Origin: a bacterium UBP6_UBA1177
GTDB lineage: Bacteria > UBP6 > UBA1177
Direction: 5' to 3'
DNA length: 29,416 bases
Assembly: GCA_002310995.1 (NCBI GenBank)
Contig: DBYV01000050.1
Coordinates: 9,388 to 38,803 of the forward strand
The translations under genes and the position numbers were made by a program. The notes beneath the pieces were generated by a model. That model was not told the DNA's origin, searched no databases, and was given only the letters and a program-made list of their open reading frames with translations. Below, piece by piece: positions 1 through 8,875 of the stretch (within the stretch, counting starts at the first letter, position 1; every line of letters begins with the position of its first letter).

Positions 1-296
1 ATGATCGAGGTTTTTTCGGAATCGACGATGATCTGCTCGACCATTTTTCCGCCCATGAGAGCGTCCATTCTGATGTCCGACGGAGCTATGAACATCACAG
101 TTCCGTTGTCGTGGCTCTTTTTTCCGGTCGCGTTCTGCGTCGTGACGCGGTCAAATTTTGCGGAAAAACTTTTGAGATTGTTATACTGACCTAAAATCGC
201 TGCCGCGATACTTTCGCCGTCATTTTTCGGCGCATCGGCTGCAAAAAGCGGTGAAAACGCGAAAAGCAGAACAAAAAGAATTTTCACAAATTTCAT
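1..296 (-). CDS. LolA-like outer-membrane lipoprotein carrier, N-terminal part
   Basis: Only the first 98 codons lie in the window; the gene runs off the left edge. It begins MKFVKILFVLLFAFSPLFAA, a cleavable signal peptide (AFA/A-type site, no lipobox cysteine), followed by a region of the type seen in LolA-like proteins: ILGQYNNLKSFSAKFDRVTTQ, a variable loop, then GTVMFIAPSDIRMDALMGG. LolA proteins shuttle lipoproteins across the periplasm from the LolCDE complex to the outer membrane. An AGGAGG ribosome site (301-306, read on the minus strand) lies 4 bases before the ATG. It is the last visible gene of a minus-strand operon and starts 12 bases after the upstream lipoprotein gene stops. 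The lolCD genes are elsewhere in this window. The family call rests on the N-terminal third only. Confidence 0.7.
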   Translation of the reverse strand, partial: MKFVKILFVLLFAFSPLFAADAPKNDGESIAAAILGQYNNLKSFSAKFDRVTTQNATGKKSHDNGTVMFIAPSDIRMDALMGGKMVEQIIVDSEKTSI

Positions 297-308
297 TGTA
301 TCCTCCTG

Positions 309-1964
309 TTATTTATAAACTTTTTCAACTTCGTCCTTGAGCATATTATATTCAACGAATCTGCGCGTCAGAGCCGAAAAACCGAAAAATCTCATCGGCG
401 CAGGACTTTCGATTTCAGTCATCACGTCCGCCGAAGCAAAGCCTACGAACGGAATTCCCTGACCCAGCGTAAAATAGAAAGAGGTCTCCGGTTCAGTTTC
501 AAAATTGTCATCCGAACGGCGTATCGCAACTGAAACGTAATCATCCTCGAAGGAAAAAGAATCTTCCGAATCTCCGCTCCCGAGTTCCGTGGCGTTTCCG
601 ACAAAAGTCGTTTCTCCCAATGCTTCGCGCACAACAGTGTAGGTGCCTTTCGTGAACGAGCCTCCTTCATTCAGACCTTCGTAAATAAATCTGTAAGTCA
701 CAGGCGAAGGCAAACCGCGCGCAACTTCGATTTTATCGACAAAAGGAGCATTATCGTAGGTGGTTTCGCTGTTTTTCGGAAATAAAGAATGGCTTGCAGC
801 AAGATACGGGCGCATCTCTAGTTCGTAAGTCGATGCCGCTTTCGCGTCAAAAGGCTCTACAAGCCAGCTTGAAGCGGCAAAATCATAGGCTCTGACATAT
901 CCGTTCTTCATCCCTATCCAGATTATGTCACCACTCTCAGCGTCAACGGTTTCCCATGAAGACGATACTGCAATATTCGCTTCCGAAAGAGCATCCTTTT
1001 CTTCGTCAGAAAGACCTTTTTTGAAAACCTGAATTTTTTCCGACAGAACTTCGCCTGCAAATTTCCTGTATTTGTAACCGGAACTGTACGGAAAGACATT
1101 TACTGCCGAAATATCGAAACCATTAGGGGTTTCAAGAGTGTTCAAAGAATTAAGGTCGGCATCAAATATTTCAAGTTTGTTATCTTTAAAAAATGCGAGT
1201 TTTCCGCCGTAAAGCCTGACCATACGCCCTTCCTTGTAATCATCAAGAACCGCGACTTCCTCAGGTTCCAGATCGGTGCCGGTTTTGTAAACCGTACCGG
1301 TCAGATCGTCAAAAAGGTAGACTTGTCTGCCTATAACGGCAATTTCGGCAACAGGGAAATCGATCTCTTTCCAGCTGCCGTTTCCTTCGATATCTACAAA
1401 TCCCAGGTAGTAAGCCGCAAAATCGGAACCCGAAAAGAAAAAGCCTTCATCCGTGTAACTTTTCACAATTTCGGGATAAAAATCGAGAAGAAAACTGCGG
1501 TTGAAATCCTTATCGTGCCCCATTCCGTTGTCGAATTTTCTGAAAACGATCCTTCCTTTGTGGTCCGCCAGATGCAACTCTTCTTTTTTGTTGTCTTTCC
1601 AGTGGTCGGCAATAACGCGTCCGCTTGACGCAACAGCGACAACCGCTTCTCCGTTGACGACAATTTTGTCTATAGAAGCAGCTGTTCCGCCGACATATAT
1701 AGCGCGTTTTTTATCGCGCTTATCTTTAAGACCCTGGTCGATTTTTTTCTCACAGCCGCTGATTTTCCTTATTCTGGCACCATATTTCACTGTGTTGTCA
1801 ACAACAAAAGCGGTGTAAGAACTTCTGCCGTTTTTACAAACCGTGCCGCTGACAGTCGTGTATGCCGCAGGACCTTCAAAAATATAGTTAGGACCGCTCG
1901 AATTGCACGAAACAGCCGTCATAAAAAGTGCAAAAACCGTGAATAATCCGCACGCAAATCTCAT
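309..1964 (-). CDS. Predicted lipoprotein of 551 residues, function unknown
   Basis: The N-terminus MRFACGLFTVFALFMTAVSC is a signal peptide ending in a lipobox (AVSC), so the mature protein should be lipid-anchored at Cys20. The rest is rich in short beta-strand-like stretches alternating with charged turns, for example VAVIGRQVYLFDDLTGTVYKTG-type repeats in the first 350 residues, which suggests a beta-propeller-like fold. I recognise no catalytic motif. Its ATG overlaps the stop of the upstream lipoprotein gene (ATGA at 1961-1964), so the two are probably translationally coupled and may work together. The lolA-like gene follows 12 bases later. Function is unknown; a surface or periplasmic partner of the upstream propeller-like lipoprotein is an inference from coupling. 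Confidence 0.75.
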   Translation of the reverse strand: MRFACGLFTVFALFMTAVSCNSSGPNYIFEGPAAYTTVSGTVCKNGRSSYTAFVVDNTVKYGARIRKISGCEKKIDQGLKDKRDKKRAIYVGGTAASIDKIVVNGEAVVAVASSGRVIADHWKDNKKEELHLADHKGRIVFRKFDNGMGHDKDFNRSFLLDFYPEIVKSYTDEGFFFSGSDFAAYYLGFVDIEGNGSWKEIDFPVAEIAVIGRQVYLFDDLTGTVYKTGTDLEPEEVAVLDDYKEGRMVRLYGGKLAFFKDNKLEIFDADLNSLNTLETPNGFDISAVNVFPYSSGYKYRKFAGEVLSEKIQVFKKGLSDEEKDALSEANIAVSSSWETVDAESGDIIWIGMKNGYVRAYDFAASSWLVEPFDAKAASTYELEMRPYLAASHSLFPKNSETTYDNAPFVDKIEVARGLPSPVTYRFIYEGLNEGGSFTKGTYTVVREALGETTFVGNATELGSGDSEDSFSFEDDYVSVAIRRSDDNFETEPETSFYFTLGQGIPFVGFASADVMTEIESPAPMRFFGFSALTRRFVEYNMLKDEVEKVYK

Positions 1965-3316
1965 TCGAGAACTCCGATTTTTTTAATGACTTCTTCCGAC
2001 ATAAGATCTATCGAGTAAAGATATGCCCTGTCGTTCTGGAAGCATGAAACAAACAGATAACCAGTTGTATTCCCAGTACTTTTTGCATAAAGCTGATAAG
2101 GTTTGCAATCCTTTTTGTCATCCCTGTAGGATATTGTGTCCCTAATCGAATTTCTTGCCGAGTCGATTACGAAAACTTTCTCGTCATTAGGAGCCGAAAC
2201 AAAAATCAGATCCCCTATCCGCTGTGTCGTTTTGCTTTCTTCCTCTTCTTCAACTGCATCGCTGTCGTCAGCCGATTCCTCCTCATCTTCCGCAACATCA
2301 CTGTCATCAGAAGTCTCGTCTTCATCTGCTGCTGCATCTCTGTCATCGGCAGCCTCGCCGTCGTCATCTTCTTCATCACCATTATCTGCCACTTCGGAAC
2401 TGTACGGAAGCACTGCCATTTCCCCCAAATTTCCTCTTACAGTAAGAGTTTTCACGATTTTGAGGGTTTTGTCTTCAATTTTGAAAGTGACAATTTGCGG
2501 CGCGGTATCTTCATCGTATGAATAGTCGTAGGTGTTTTCGTTGTAACTGTTCTGAAAAACGGCGTAAAAAAGCTCTCCGTCACCCGACTGTTTGAGCGAA
2601 CGGACATCAAAACCTTTAGTTGGCAAATCTATCGGAAGTTCTTTTACAGCGACCACGAAATCTTCTAGAGTCTCCTTCGCCTCGATAAGCGAAATGTTGC
2701 CCGAACTTCTGTGCGAAGCGAGGAAATAACCCGAATTCTTGTCGTAAAGTATCTCTGTCACGCCGTATTTGAGTTTTGAAGTCTTTATTACTTTCCAATC
2801 CGCAACATCTACGACAGAAAGCTCGCCGTTGAGGATATGAGTAACCAGAAGTTTAGACTCGTCTTCGTTCAGCACCAGAGCATATGGCTCTTTTTTTGTT
2901 TTCAGTATATCAGGATAATCACCTTTCGTACCTTCTTCGTATTGCAACCTGTAAGAGCCTGATTTTCCTGCTATTTTAGCCTTGATAACACCATGTTTAT
3001 CTCGTGTCGTGACAAAAATATCCTTCTCATCAGACGAAACAGCCATTTTCCCAGCAATTGAAGGAATAAGAAGGGAATTTTTGAAGACAAAATCACCCTC
3101 TTCGTCTATCTCCATAAGAACCATCTCGCCGAAATCATATTTGCGGTTCATATTGCTGCTGAGGTAAATAAAACTTTTTCCGTCGTTGAAAAAGTAAAAA
3201 TCGGTAATACGGTTCACTACATCGTCTGGCGGATAGATGAGCTTCGTATCGGAATCGCATGACAGAAAAACTGCGGCAAAAGCCGTAAGAAGCAGAAAGC
3301 GAAAAAGTTTCGACAT
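1961..3316 (-). CDS. Predicted lipoprotein with YVTN/propeller-like repeats and an acidic tract
   Basis: The chosen start is MSKLFRFLLLTAFAAVFLSC at 3316, because it begins a lipoprotein signal peptide with lipobox FLSC and has AAGGAG a few bases upstream. An in-frame Met further upstream would add 22 residues inside the previous gene. The protein is 451 residues. Repeated segments such as LVLNEDESKLLVTHILNGEL, VVDVADWKVIKT and VFVIDSARNSIRDTI look like blades of a YVTN-type beta-propeller. Between roughly residues 307 and 361 (bases 2232-2397) a run of Asp/Glu/Ala/Ser interrupts the propeller. The upstream acyltransferase stop codon forms part of its ribosome site, and its own stop overlaps the next lipoprotein start. 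Probably outer-membrane or periplasmic; the role is unknown. Confidence 0.75.
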   Translation of the reverse strand: MSKLFRFLLLTAFAAVFLSCDSDTKLIYPPDDVVNRITDFYFFNDGKSFIYLSSNMNRKYDFGEMVLMEIDEEGDFVFKNSLLIPSIAGKMAVSSDEKDIFVTTRDKHGVIKAKIAGKSGSYRLQYEEGTKGDYPDILKTKKEPYALVLNEDESKLLVTHILNGELSVVDVADWKVIKTSKLKYGVTEILYDKNSGYFLASHRSSGNISLIEAKETLEDFVVAVKELPIDLPTKGFDVRSLKQSGDGELFYAVFQNSYNENTYDYSYDEDTAPQIVTFKIEDKTLKIVKTLTVRGNLGEMAVLPYSSEVADNGDEEDDDGEAADDRDAAADEDETSDDSDVAEDEEESADDSDAVEEEEESKTTQRIGDLIFVSAPNDEKVFVIDSARNSIRDTISYRDDKKDCKPYQLYAKSTGNTTGYLFVSCFQNDRAYLYSIDLMSEEVIKKIGVLE

Positions 3317-3326
3317 AAATATCTCC

Positions 3327-4223
3327 TTATTTGTATACACCGCGCTGATTTTCCGGAAGAAGTGCAGCGACTTTTTTTCCAAGATTATCCATAAAAGCCT
3401 GCTTCAGCCCTTGAGTTTCGCCAATTTCATCAATAATATCAGAAACATAATCCGCTTTACCGACACATATTTTTATATCTGCCGGATGAAGAACACCCTG
3501 CGAAACAGGAAGAAGTTTTTCTCCGCCGCGTATAGAAACCGGCTGAACGAGAACATTTTCGTCAGTGTCAATCATTCTGTAAACACCAGAAAGAAAGTGA
3601 TCCATGCTTCCATCGCGGCTTCTTTTGCCTTCTGGGAAAACAAGAAACATCTTGACCCGCTCCCTGATATCCTCAGCAACTTTGGCAGCAGCTCTGGCTA
3701 TCACACGTATCGGATAAGCTACAGGAACAGTAGCCACTGTCTGCGACTGGGCAATAAGCAGTGAATCGAAGTGCATGCTCGCGAATTTTCTGACAGGATG
3801 TGAAAAAACCTTAGGACCGGCAATGACTGCGAGTTTTCCGGCAAGACCGGCTTTACTGAAGTTGTCGTCAAAAGCCGCAGCAAAAATATTGGCATCTGAG
3901 TAGCTGACGTGATTTGCAACGAAAACAAGCCTGTCGGCCTTTCCTTCAGCAAGCAATTTCAGAGCTGCATCAAGATTTTCCGAGCCATGAATATCGAATT
4001 TAAGCATTATGCTGAGCACTAATTTCATGATATTACGAACAAATTCGGAACCTTCCGAATAACCCCAGTCCGCGCCTGCGACTTCGTATTTTCCAAGGAA
4101 TTCCGAAACGGCGCTGTCAGGCTGTGAATCGACAAAATCCCTGACAACAGGAACAAGGTCGGCCGGAAGCGCATCTTCCCAGCCTTTAAGCAATTTATAA
4201 AGCACTTCTTTTTCTTCTGACAT
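3327..4223 (-). CDS. PlsC-like glycerolipid acyltransferase
   Basis: This 298-residue protein carries the acyltransferase motifs in order: NHVSYSD (the HxxxxD catalytic motif, near residue 100) and FPEGKRSRDG (the glycerophosphate-binding motif, near residue 196). It therefore should transfer an acyl chain from acyl-CoA or acyl-ACP to a lysophospholipid or related substrate at the inner membrane. It is longer than minimal PlsC enzymes, with about 90 extra N-terminal residues. I chose ATG 4223 (MSEEKEVLY) because GGAG lies 7 bases upstream; the ATG at 4235 has no visible ribosome site and overlaps that signal. It heads the minus-strand operon that continues into two lipoproteins and a LolA-like carrier, which suggests a link to envelope lipid or lipoprotein supply. 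The exact substrate is not determined. Confidence 0.85.
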   Translation of the reverse strand: MSEEKEVLYKLLKGWEDALPADLVPVVRDFVDSQPDSAVSEFLGKYEVAGADWGYSEGSEFVRNIMKLVLSIMLKFDIHGSENLDAALKLLAEGKADRLVFVANHVSYSDANIFAAAFDDNFSKAGLAGKLAVIAGPKVFSHPVRKFASMHFDSLLIAQSQTVATVPVAYPIRVIARAAAKVAEDIRERVKMFLVFPEGKRSRDGSMDHFLSGVYRMIDTDENVLVQPVSIRGGEKLLPVSQGVLHPADIKICVGKADYVSDIIDEIGETQGLKQAFMDNLGKKVAALLPENQRGVYK

Positions 4224-4258
4224 CAGATTCTCCATGTCAATAAATCAAAACCGCGATT

Positions 4259-4285
4259 TTTATATTAAGCACGTTTAAAAATCAA
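4259..4285 (-). promoter_or_regulatory. Candidate promoter of the acyltransferase-lipoprotein operon
   Basis: On the minus strand TTGATT (4285-4280) and TATAAA (4264-4259) are separated by 15 bases, a short but usable spacer. They lie about 35 bases upstream of the chosen acyltransferase start, in the 199-base divergent intergenic region. No other convincing pair was seen there for this direction. Confidence 0.35.
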
Positions 4286-4375
4286 GTAATGTCGCCTTTG
4301 TCTTCGTGATTGCGCCGGTTTTTCGCCGGAGCACACAATTTTTGTCGAAAAACAGGAATTTTTTTTTAACATGAC

Positions 4376-4381
4376 TATAAT
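4376..4381 (+). promoter_or_regulatory. Candidate -10 element of the pepD operon
   Basis: A perfect TATAAT lies 41 bases before the pepD start, after a T-rich tract. No good -35 box is found at 16-18 bases upstream, so this is only a half-supported promoter. The ribosome site CGGAGGG lies at 4411-4417. Confidence 0.35.
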
Positions 4382-4422
4382 TTTCCGTTTTTTGATGTTT
4401 TACAATCATTTCGGAGGGAAAA

Positions 4423-5880
4423 ATGAACAACAAAATTCAGGCAGTTCTTGATTTATTTGCAGAACTCAACAAAGTTCCGAGACAGAGCAAACACGAAGAA
4501 AAAATCAGCGCATGGCTTGTTGAATGGGCTGAAAAGCACGGTCTCAAAGCTGAAAGAGACGAGTCGATGAACGTTCTCATCAAAGCTCCGGCAACTCCCG
4601 GATATGAAGACAAACCGACAGTCGTCATCCAGGGTCACATGGACATGGTCTGCGAGAAAATCGCGGGCAGCAGCCACGATTTCAGCAAAGATCCGATCAA
4701 ATGCATCGTTGACGGCGAATGGCTGAAGGCTGACGGCACGACGCTCGGAGCTGACGACGGTATCGCACTTGCAATGGGACTTCTTCTTGCAACTGATCCT
4801 GACGTCATTCATCCGCCGCTTGAACTTCTCTTCACAATCGACGAAGAAACAGGTCTTACCGGCGCAAACACACTTAAACCCGGCTGGCTTAGCGGCAAAA
4901 TCCTCCTCAACATCGACACCGAGGACGAAGGCGTTTTCACAATTGGCTGCGCAGGCGGAAGAGACACCAAAATCGAACTTGAATGCTCTTCAACAGCTGT
5001 TCCGGCAGACGACAAAGTCTATGAAATCAGAGTATGGGGACTTTCCGGCGGCCACAGCGGCGTTGACATCAACCTTCCGAGAGGAAACTCCAACATCATA
5101 GTAGCAAGGCTTCTTGACGAAGCAGCAAGAAACGCAGCGACAAAACTTATCCACATCGAAGGCGGCAGCGCGCATAACGCGATCCCGCGTGAAACCAAGG
5201 CTATCATCTCGACAGACAAGGATATCGCAGCTGTTCTCGGAACTCTCCGCGAAAAAATAATCGGCGAAATCGGCTATGCTGAACCCGGAATGAAAATCGA
5301 CATCAATCCTGTCGCAAACATTTACCGCAACGAAATCAATCCTGAAGACACGAAAAAGCTCATCGGAATAATGATGGCTATGCCTCACGGTGTCGCAGCT
5401 ATGAGCAAGGATATCGAAGGTCTTCCCGAAACATCGAACAACTTCGCGACAATCAAAATGAGCGAAGCAAGAGGACTGATCTCGGATAAAAAACTGGTTT
5501 CGATACTTTCAAGCCAGAGAAGCTCGGTTGAAAGCAGACTTGACTGGATTTCAAGAAAAATCGAAGCAATCGCAGTTGCAGCAGGTGCAAAGACGGCGAC
5601 AAGCGACGGTTATCCGAGCTGGGAACCGAATCTGGAGAGCGAACTCAACAAAAAATGTGTCGAAATCTACAAAAAACTTTTTGGCAACGAACCGAAAGTC
5701 GAAATTATCCACGCCGGCCTTGAATGTGGAATCATCGGCTCGAAGAACGAAGGAATGGACATGGTTTCATTCGGCCCGACCATTAAAAATCCGCACACTC
5801 CAGACGAAAGACTTGAAATCGCAACTGTCGGAAAAGTCTGGGATTTCTGCGTAGAACTTCTTAAAGAACTCAGCAAATAG
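4423..5880 (+). CDS. pepD: Cytosol non-specific (aminoacyl-histidine) dipeptidase, M20C family
   Basis: The 485-residue product matches the PepD family in length and motif order: QGHMDMVCEK (His72, Asp74), GADDGIALAMG (Asp111/Asp112, bridging metal ligand) and TIDEETGLTGA (Asp140, Glu141 general base, Glu142), followed by the lid-domain segment GLSGGHSGVDI. It should hydrolyse dipeptides, including Xaa-His, with two zinc ions in the cytosol. There is no signal peptide. A strong CGGAGGG ribosome site lies 5 bases before the ATG. It is the first gene of a plus-strand operon; a lipoprotein metallopeptidase starts 14 bases after its stop, so the pair plausibly handles peptide breakdown outside and inside the inner membrane. 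Family assignment is secure; physiological substrate is inferred. Confidence 0.92.
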   Translation: MNNKIQAVLDLFAELNKVPRQSKHEEKISAWLVEWAEKHGLKAERDESMNVLIKAPATPGYEDKPTVVIQGHMDMVCEKIAGSSHDFSKDPIKCIVDGEWLKADGTTLGADDGIALAMGLLLATDPDVIHPPLELLFTIDEETGLTGANTLKPGWLSGKILLNIDTEDEGVFTIGCAGGRDTKIELECSSTAVPADDKVYEIRVWGLSGGHSGVDINLPRGNSNIIVARLLDEAARNAATKLIHIEGGSAHNAIPRETKAIISTDKDIAAVLGTLREKIIGEIGYAEPGMKIDINPVANIYRNEINPEDTKKLIGIMMAMPHGVAAMSKDIEGLPETSNNFATIKMSEARGLISDKKLVSILSSQRSSVESRLDWISRKIEAIAVAAGAKTATSDGYPSWEPNLESELNKKCVEIYKKLFGNEPKVEIIHAGLECGIIGSKNEGMDMVSFGPTIKNPHTPDERLEIATVGKVWDFCVELLKELSK

Positions 5881-5894
5881 AACAGGAGGGAAAA

Positions 5895-7976
5895 ATGAAA
5901 AAAAGCTTGGTTATTCTGACAGTTATTGCCGGTATTTTCTTCGCTTCGTGCGGAAGCCAGCCGGCAAAAGACGAAGAGCCTGCAAAACAGTCGGAGACTC
6001 CGGCTCAAGAACAGGCTGCGCAGCCCGAACAGGCTGAAGCAAAAGCTCCCGATTTCGGTGAAAAGGGAAACGCTTTCTACAAGCACTGTGCTGATGAATT
6101 TGCAGCTGTAAAAGCTATCATCGCTGACATCAAGGCAAATCCGGCAGAAAGAAAACCCATCGAAAAGCTTCAGCTTTTCAACAATTTCGAAATCAAAATC
6201 GAAGACGCTTGGGGAAAAATCGAAATTTATCAGATGAATCACCCCGACAAAGGAATGAGAGATGCGGCAATGGCTGCTGAAAGCGAACTTATGGCGATCC
6301 TTTCGGAAATCAACCTTGACGCAGATCTTTACAAAGTCATGGCTGCGATCCCGGCTGACGATCCGTCATTCGACGATGAAGACAAACACTTCCTCAAAGA
6401 TGTCATTGACGATTTCAAACGTTCGGGTGTTGACAAAGACGAGAAAACACGTGAAGAGATCAAAAAAGTCAATGCTGAACTCGTTGCAATCGCTCAGCAG
6501 TTCAATGCAAACATCGCAAGCGACAGAAAGAGCATCAAAGTCACTCCTGAAAGACTCAAAGGGCTTCCCGAGGACTTTATCAACGGTCATGCGAAAGACG
6601 AAAACGGCATGATCACTCTGACCAGCGATTATCCTGATTACTTCCCGGTAATGGAATCGGCTGACGACGAAACTCTGAGAAAAGAGATGTATTTCATGGC
6701 TCAGACAGTCGCTTATCCTTCAAACGAAGAGGTTTTCGACAAACTTTTAAGAGCAAGAAAAAAACTTGCAAACCTTCTTGGTTACAAAAACTGGCCTGAA
6801 TATTCCCAGGCTAAACTTATGATCGGAAACCCGGAAAACGCAGAAAATTTTGTTAAGAAAATCGCTGCAATATCAATGCCTTACGCTAAAAAAGAGGCGG
6901 AGATCCTTCTTGCGAAGAAAAAACAGCTCACAGGCAAGGACGATGTCGAAGTCGAGCCGTGGGACAGATTCTACATTCCGCGTCTCGTCAGAATGGAAAA
7001 GTTCAGCTACGATCCTGAAACAGTCAGACCCTACTTTGAGATCCAGAAAGTTTTGAACGGAATTTTCACAGTAAATTCAAAGATTTTCGGTCTTGAGTTC
7101 AAACAGATCAAACGTGACGACGTATGGCACGAAAGCATTCTTTCTTATGATGTTTATTCCGACGGCAAACAGATCGGAACATTCGACCTTGACCTTTATC
7201 CGCGTGAAAACAAATACAAACATTTCGCAATGTTCACGAACCAGCAGGGAATCAAAGGAAGACTTCCGAGAATGGCTATCGTCGGCAACTTCCCGACACC
7301 GGTAAACGGCAAGGCTTATGTCGGTCACGACAGCGTCCAGACCCTTTTCCATGAGTTCGGACACCTTATCCACGGAATTCTTGCAAGCGAACACAAATAT
7401 ATCCGTTTCGCAGGAACCAACTGCCAGAGAGACTTCGTCGAAACTCCGTCGCAGTTCATGGAAGAATATGTCTGGGATGCTCCGATCCTTCAGCTCTGGG
7501 CAACCAACGACGCAGGCGAGCCGATCCCGGCTGAACTTGTAGAAAAAATGAAAAAATCAGATGAATTCGGCAAAGGTCTCCACACTTCGAGACAGCTTTA
7601 CCTCGCTATCCTTTCGCTTGAAGTTTACCTTCAGGATCCCGATGCAGAAGGTTTCAATCACCATGCTTTCGAAAAGAAGACCGAAAGAGAGTTCTCACCG
7701 TGGAAAACCTACGAAGAGACTCATCAGATCGAGAATTTCGGACACCTGGAAGGATACAGCTCGAACTACTACACATACATGTGGTCGCTCTCGGTTGCAA
7801 AAGATTTCTACGGCTACATCCAGCAGAACGGCGGTCTCATGAACCCCGAAATCATGGGCAGATACAGAGATCAGGTTCTCAAAGCAGGCGGCGCGAAAGA
7901 CGGTATGCAGATGGTCCGCGATTTCCTCGGCAGAGAGCTTTCGTTTGAAGAGTTCGAAAAGTGGCTCAACAACTAA
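5895..7976 (+). CDS. M3-family zinc oligopeptidase, predicted lipoprotein
   Basis: The 693-residue product starts MKKSLVILTVIAGIFFASCG, a signal peptide with lipobox FASC (Cys19), then a Glu/Pro/Ala/Gln linker to about residue 55. The catalytic core has LFHEFGHLIHG (His486, Glu487, His490), RDFVETPSQFMEE (third zinc ligand near Glu516) and SSNYYTYMWSLSVAKD, which together are the signature of the M3 (thimet oligopeptidase / peptidyl-dipeptidase Dcp) family. Most bacterial M3 enzymes are cytoplasmic; lipid anchoring implies action in the periplasm or at the outer membrane. AGGAGG precedes the ATG. It follows pepD by 14 bases, so co-expression with a dipeptidase is likely. Whether it releases dipeptides or cleaves internally cannot be told from sequence. 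Confidence 0.9.
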   Translation: MKKSLVILTVIAGIFFASCGSQPAKDEEPAKQSETPAQEQAAQPEQAEAKAPDFGEKGNAFYKHCADEFAAVKAIIADIKANPAERKPIEKLQLFNNFEIKIEDAWGKIEIYQMNHPDKGMRDAAMAAESELMAILSEINLDADLYKVMAAIPADDPSFDDEDKHFLKDVIDDFKRSGVDKDEKTREEIKKVNAELVAIAQQFNANIASDRKSIKVTPERLKGLPEDFINGHAKDENGMITLTSDYPDYFPVMESADDETLRKEMYFMAQTVAYPSNEEVFDKLLRARKKLANLLGYKNWPEYSQAKLMIGNPENAENFVKKIAAISMPYAKKEAEILLAKKKQLTGKDDVEVEPWDRFYIPRLVRMEKFSYDPETVRPYFEIQKVLNGIFTVNSKIFGLEFKQIKRDDVWHESILSYDVYSDGKQIGTFDLDLYPRENKYKHFAMFTNQQGIKGRLPRMAIVGNFPTPVNGKAYVGHDSVQTLFHEFGHLIHGILASEHKYIRFAGTNCQRDFVETPSQFMEEYVWDAPILQLWATNDAGEPIPAELVEKMKKSDEFGKGLHTSRQLYLAILSLEVYLQDPDAEGFNHHAFEKKTEREFSPWKTYEETHQIENFGHLEGYSSNYYTYMWSLSVAKDFYGYIQQNGGLMNPEIMGRYRDQVLKAGGAKDGMQMVRDFLGRELSFEEFEKWLNN

Positions 7977-7994
7977 GTTTTCAGTAAATCTTTA

Positions 7995-8843
7995 ATGATT
8001 TCACAAGTTTATTCTCCGGCAAAAATCAATATTTTCTTAAAGATCGAAGGGCGCGAAAGTGAGAGCGGAATGCACTTCATCAACTCTCTTTTCGCCCCGA
8101 TCGACCTTTTTGACACGATCGACATTGCAGAAAGCGGCTCGTTTTCGGTAGTCACGGAAGGAATTTCCGAAAATATCCCGACCGAAAAAAACATAATTTT
8201 CAAGGCTTATTCCGCTTTGCAGAGTTATGTCGGGAAAGAACTTCCGAAATTTGAGGTCATCATCAGAAAAACGATCCCGAGCGGAGCCGGTCTCGGCGGC
8301 GGAAGCAGCAATGCGGCGGCATTTCTGAAGTTTCTGAACGAATACTGCAAGCTTAATTTAAGTTTGACTCAACTCGTTGAAATCGCTTCAAAAGTCGGAA
8401 GCGACGTTCCGTTTTTTATCCTCGGAAAACCGGCAATAGTTTCGGGAACCGGTGACAAAATAGAGACAGTCGAACTCCCCGAAAGCGGAAAGTTTTTCGT
8501 TCTCGTAAACCCCGAAATCCACGTCGACACAAAACTCGCCTACTCTCTTTTTGACAAAACTTACCCCGACTGTGGCACTTCAAACCGCGTTCCGGAAAAT
8601 TTCTCATGGAAAAAAGAGCATATCTTCAATGATTTCGAAGAGATAGTCTTCGCAGAATTTCCCGGAATCGCGAAAGTCAAAACCGAACTTGAACTTGCGG
8701 GAGCATCCAAAGTTTTCATGTCGGGAAGCGGTTCAACACTTATCGCAATGACAAAAAGCGAAGAAACCGCTCAGAAAATCGTTGCAGAGTTTTCAAAAAG
8801 GTTTAAGACCGTGAGAAGAATTACGACAACAACTTGCAAATAA
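7995..8843 (+). CDS. ispE: 4-diphosphocytidyl-2-C-methyl-D-erythritol kinase
   Basis: IspE is the GHMP-family kinase that phosphorylates CDP-methylerythritol in the MEP isoprenoid pathway. The 282-residue protein shows YSPAKINIFLKI near the N-terminus (Lys10), the GHMP ATP loop PSGAGLGGGSSNAAAFL near residue 95, GSDVPFF with the catalytic Asp137, and the C-terminal MSGSGSTL motif. Length is normal for the family. The ATG at 7995 has only a weak ribosome site and starts 18 bases after the metallopeptidase stop, so translation may depend on coupling. It ends 32 bases before the convergent XRE regulator gene, with no strong terminator between them. Confidence 0.93.
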   Translation: MISQVYSPAKINIFLKIEGRESESGMHFINSLFAPIDLFDTIDIAESGSFSVVTEGISENIPTEKNIIFKAYSALQSYVGKELPKFEVIIRKTIPSGAGLGGGSSNAAAFLKFLNEYCKLNLSLTQLVEIASKVGSDVPFFILGKPAIVSGTGDKIETVELPESGKFFVLVNPEIHVDTKLAYSLFDKTYPDCGTSNRVPENFSWKKEHIFNDFEEIVFAEFPGIAKVKTELELAGASKVFMSGSGSTLIAMTKSEETAQKIVAEFSKRFKTVRRITTTTCK

Positions 8844-8875
8844 CGCAAAATTTCCTCGCAAAACCACGCAGTTTT

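Noticed and set aside
2136..2525. Serine-rich open frame antisense to the acidic lipoprotein tract
   Set aside because: Its serine runs are just the reverse reading of the Asp/Glu codons of the real gene.
4310..4340. Terminator hairpin in the divergent region before pepD
   Set aside because: CGCCGG occurs twice as a direct repeat around a T run; pairing is limited to CCGG and no gene ends there.
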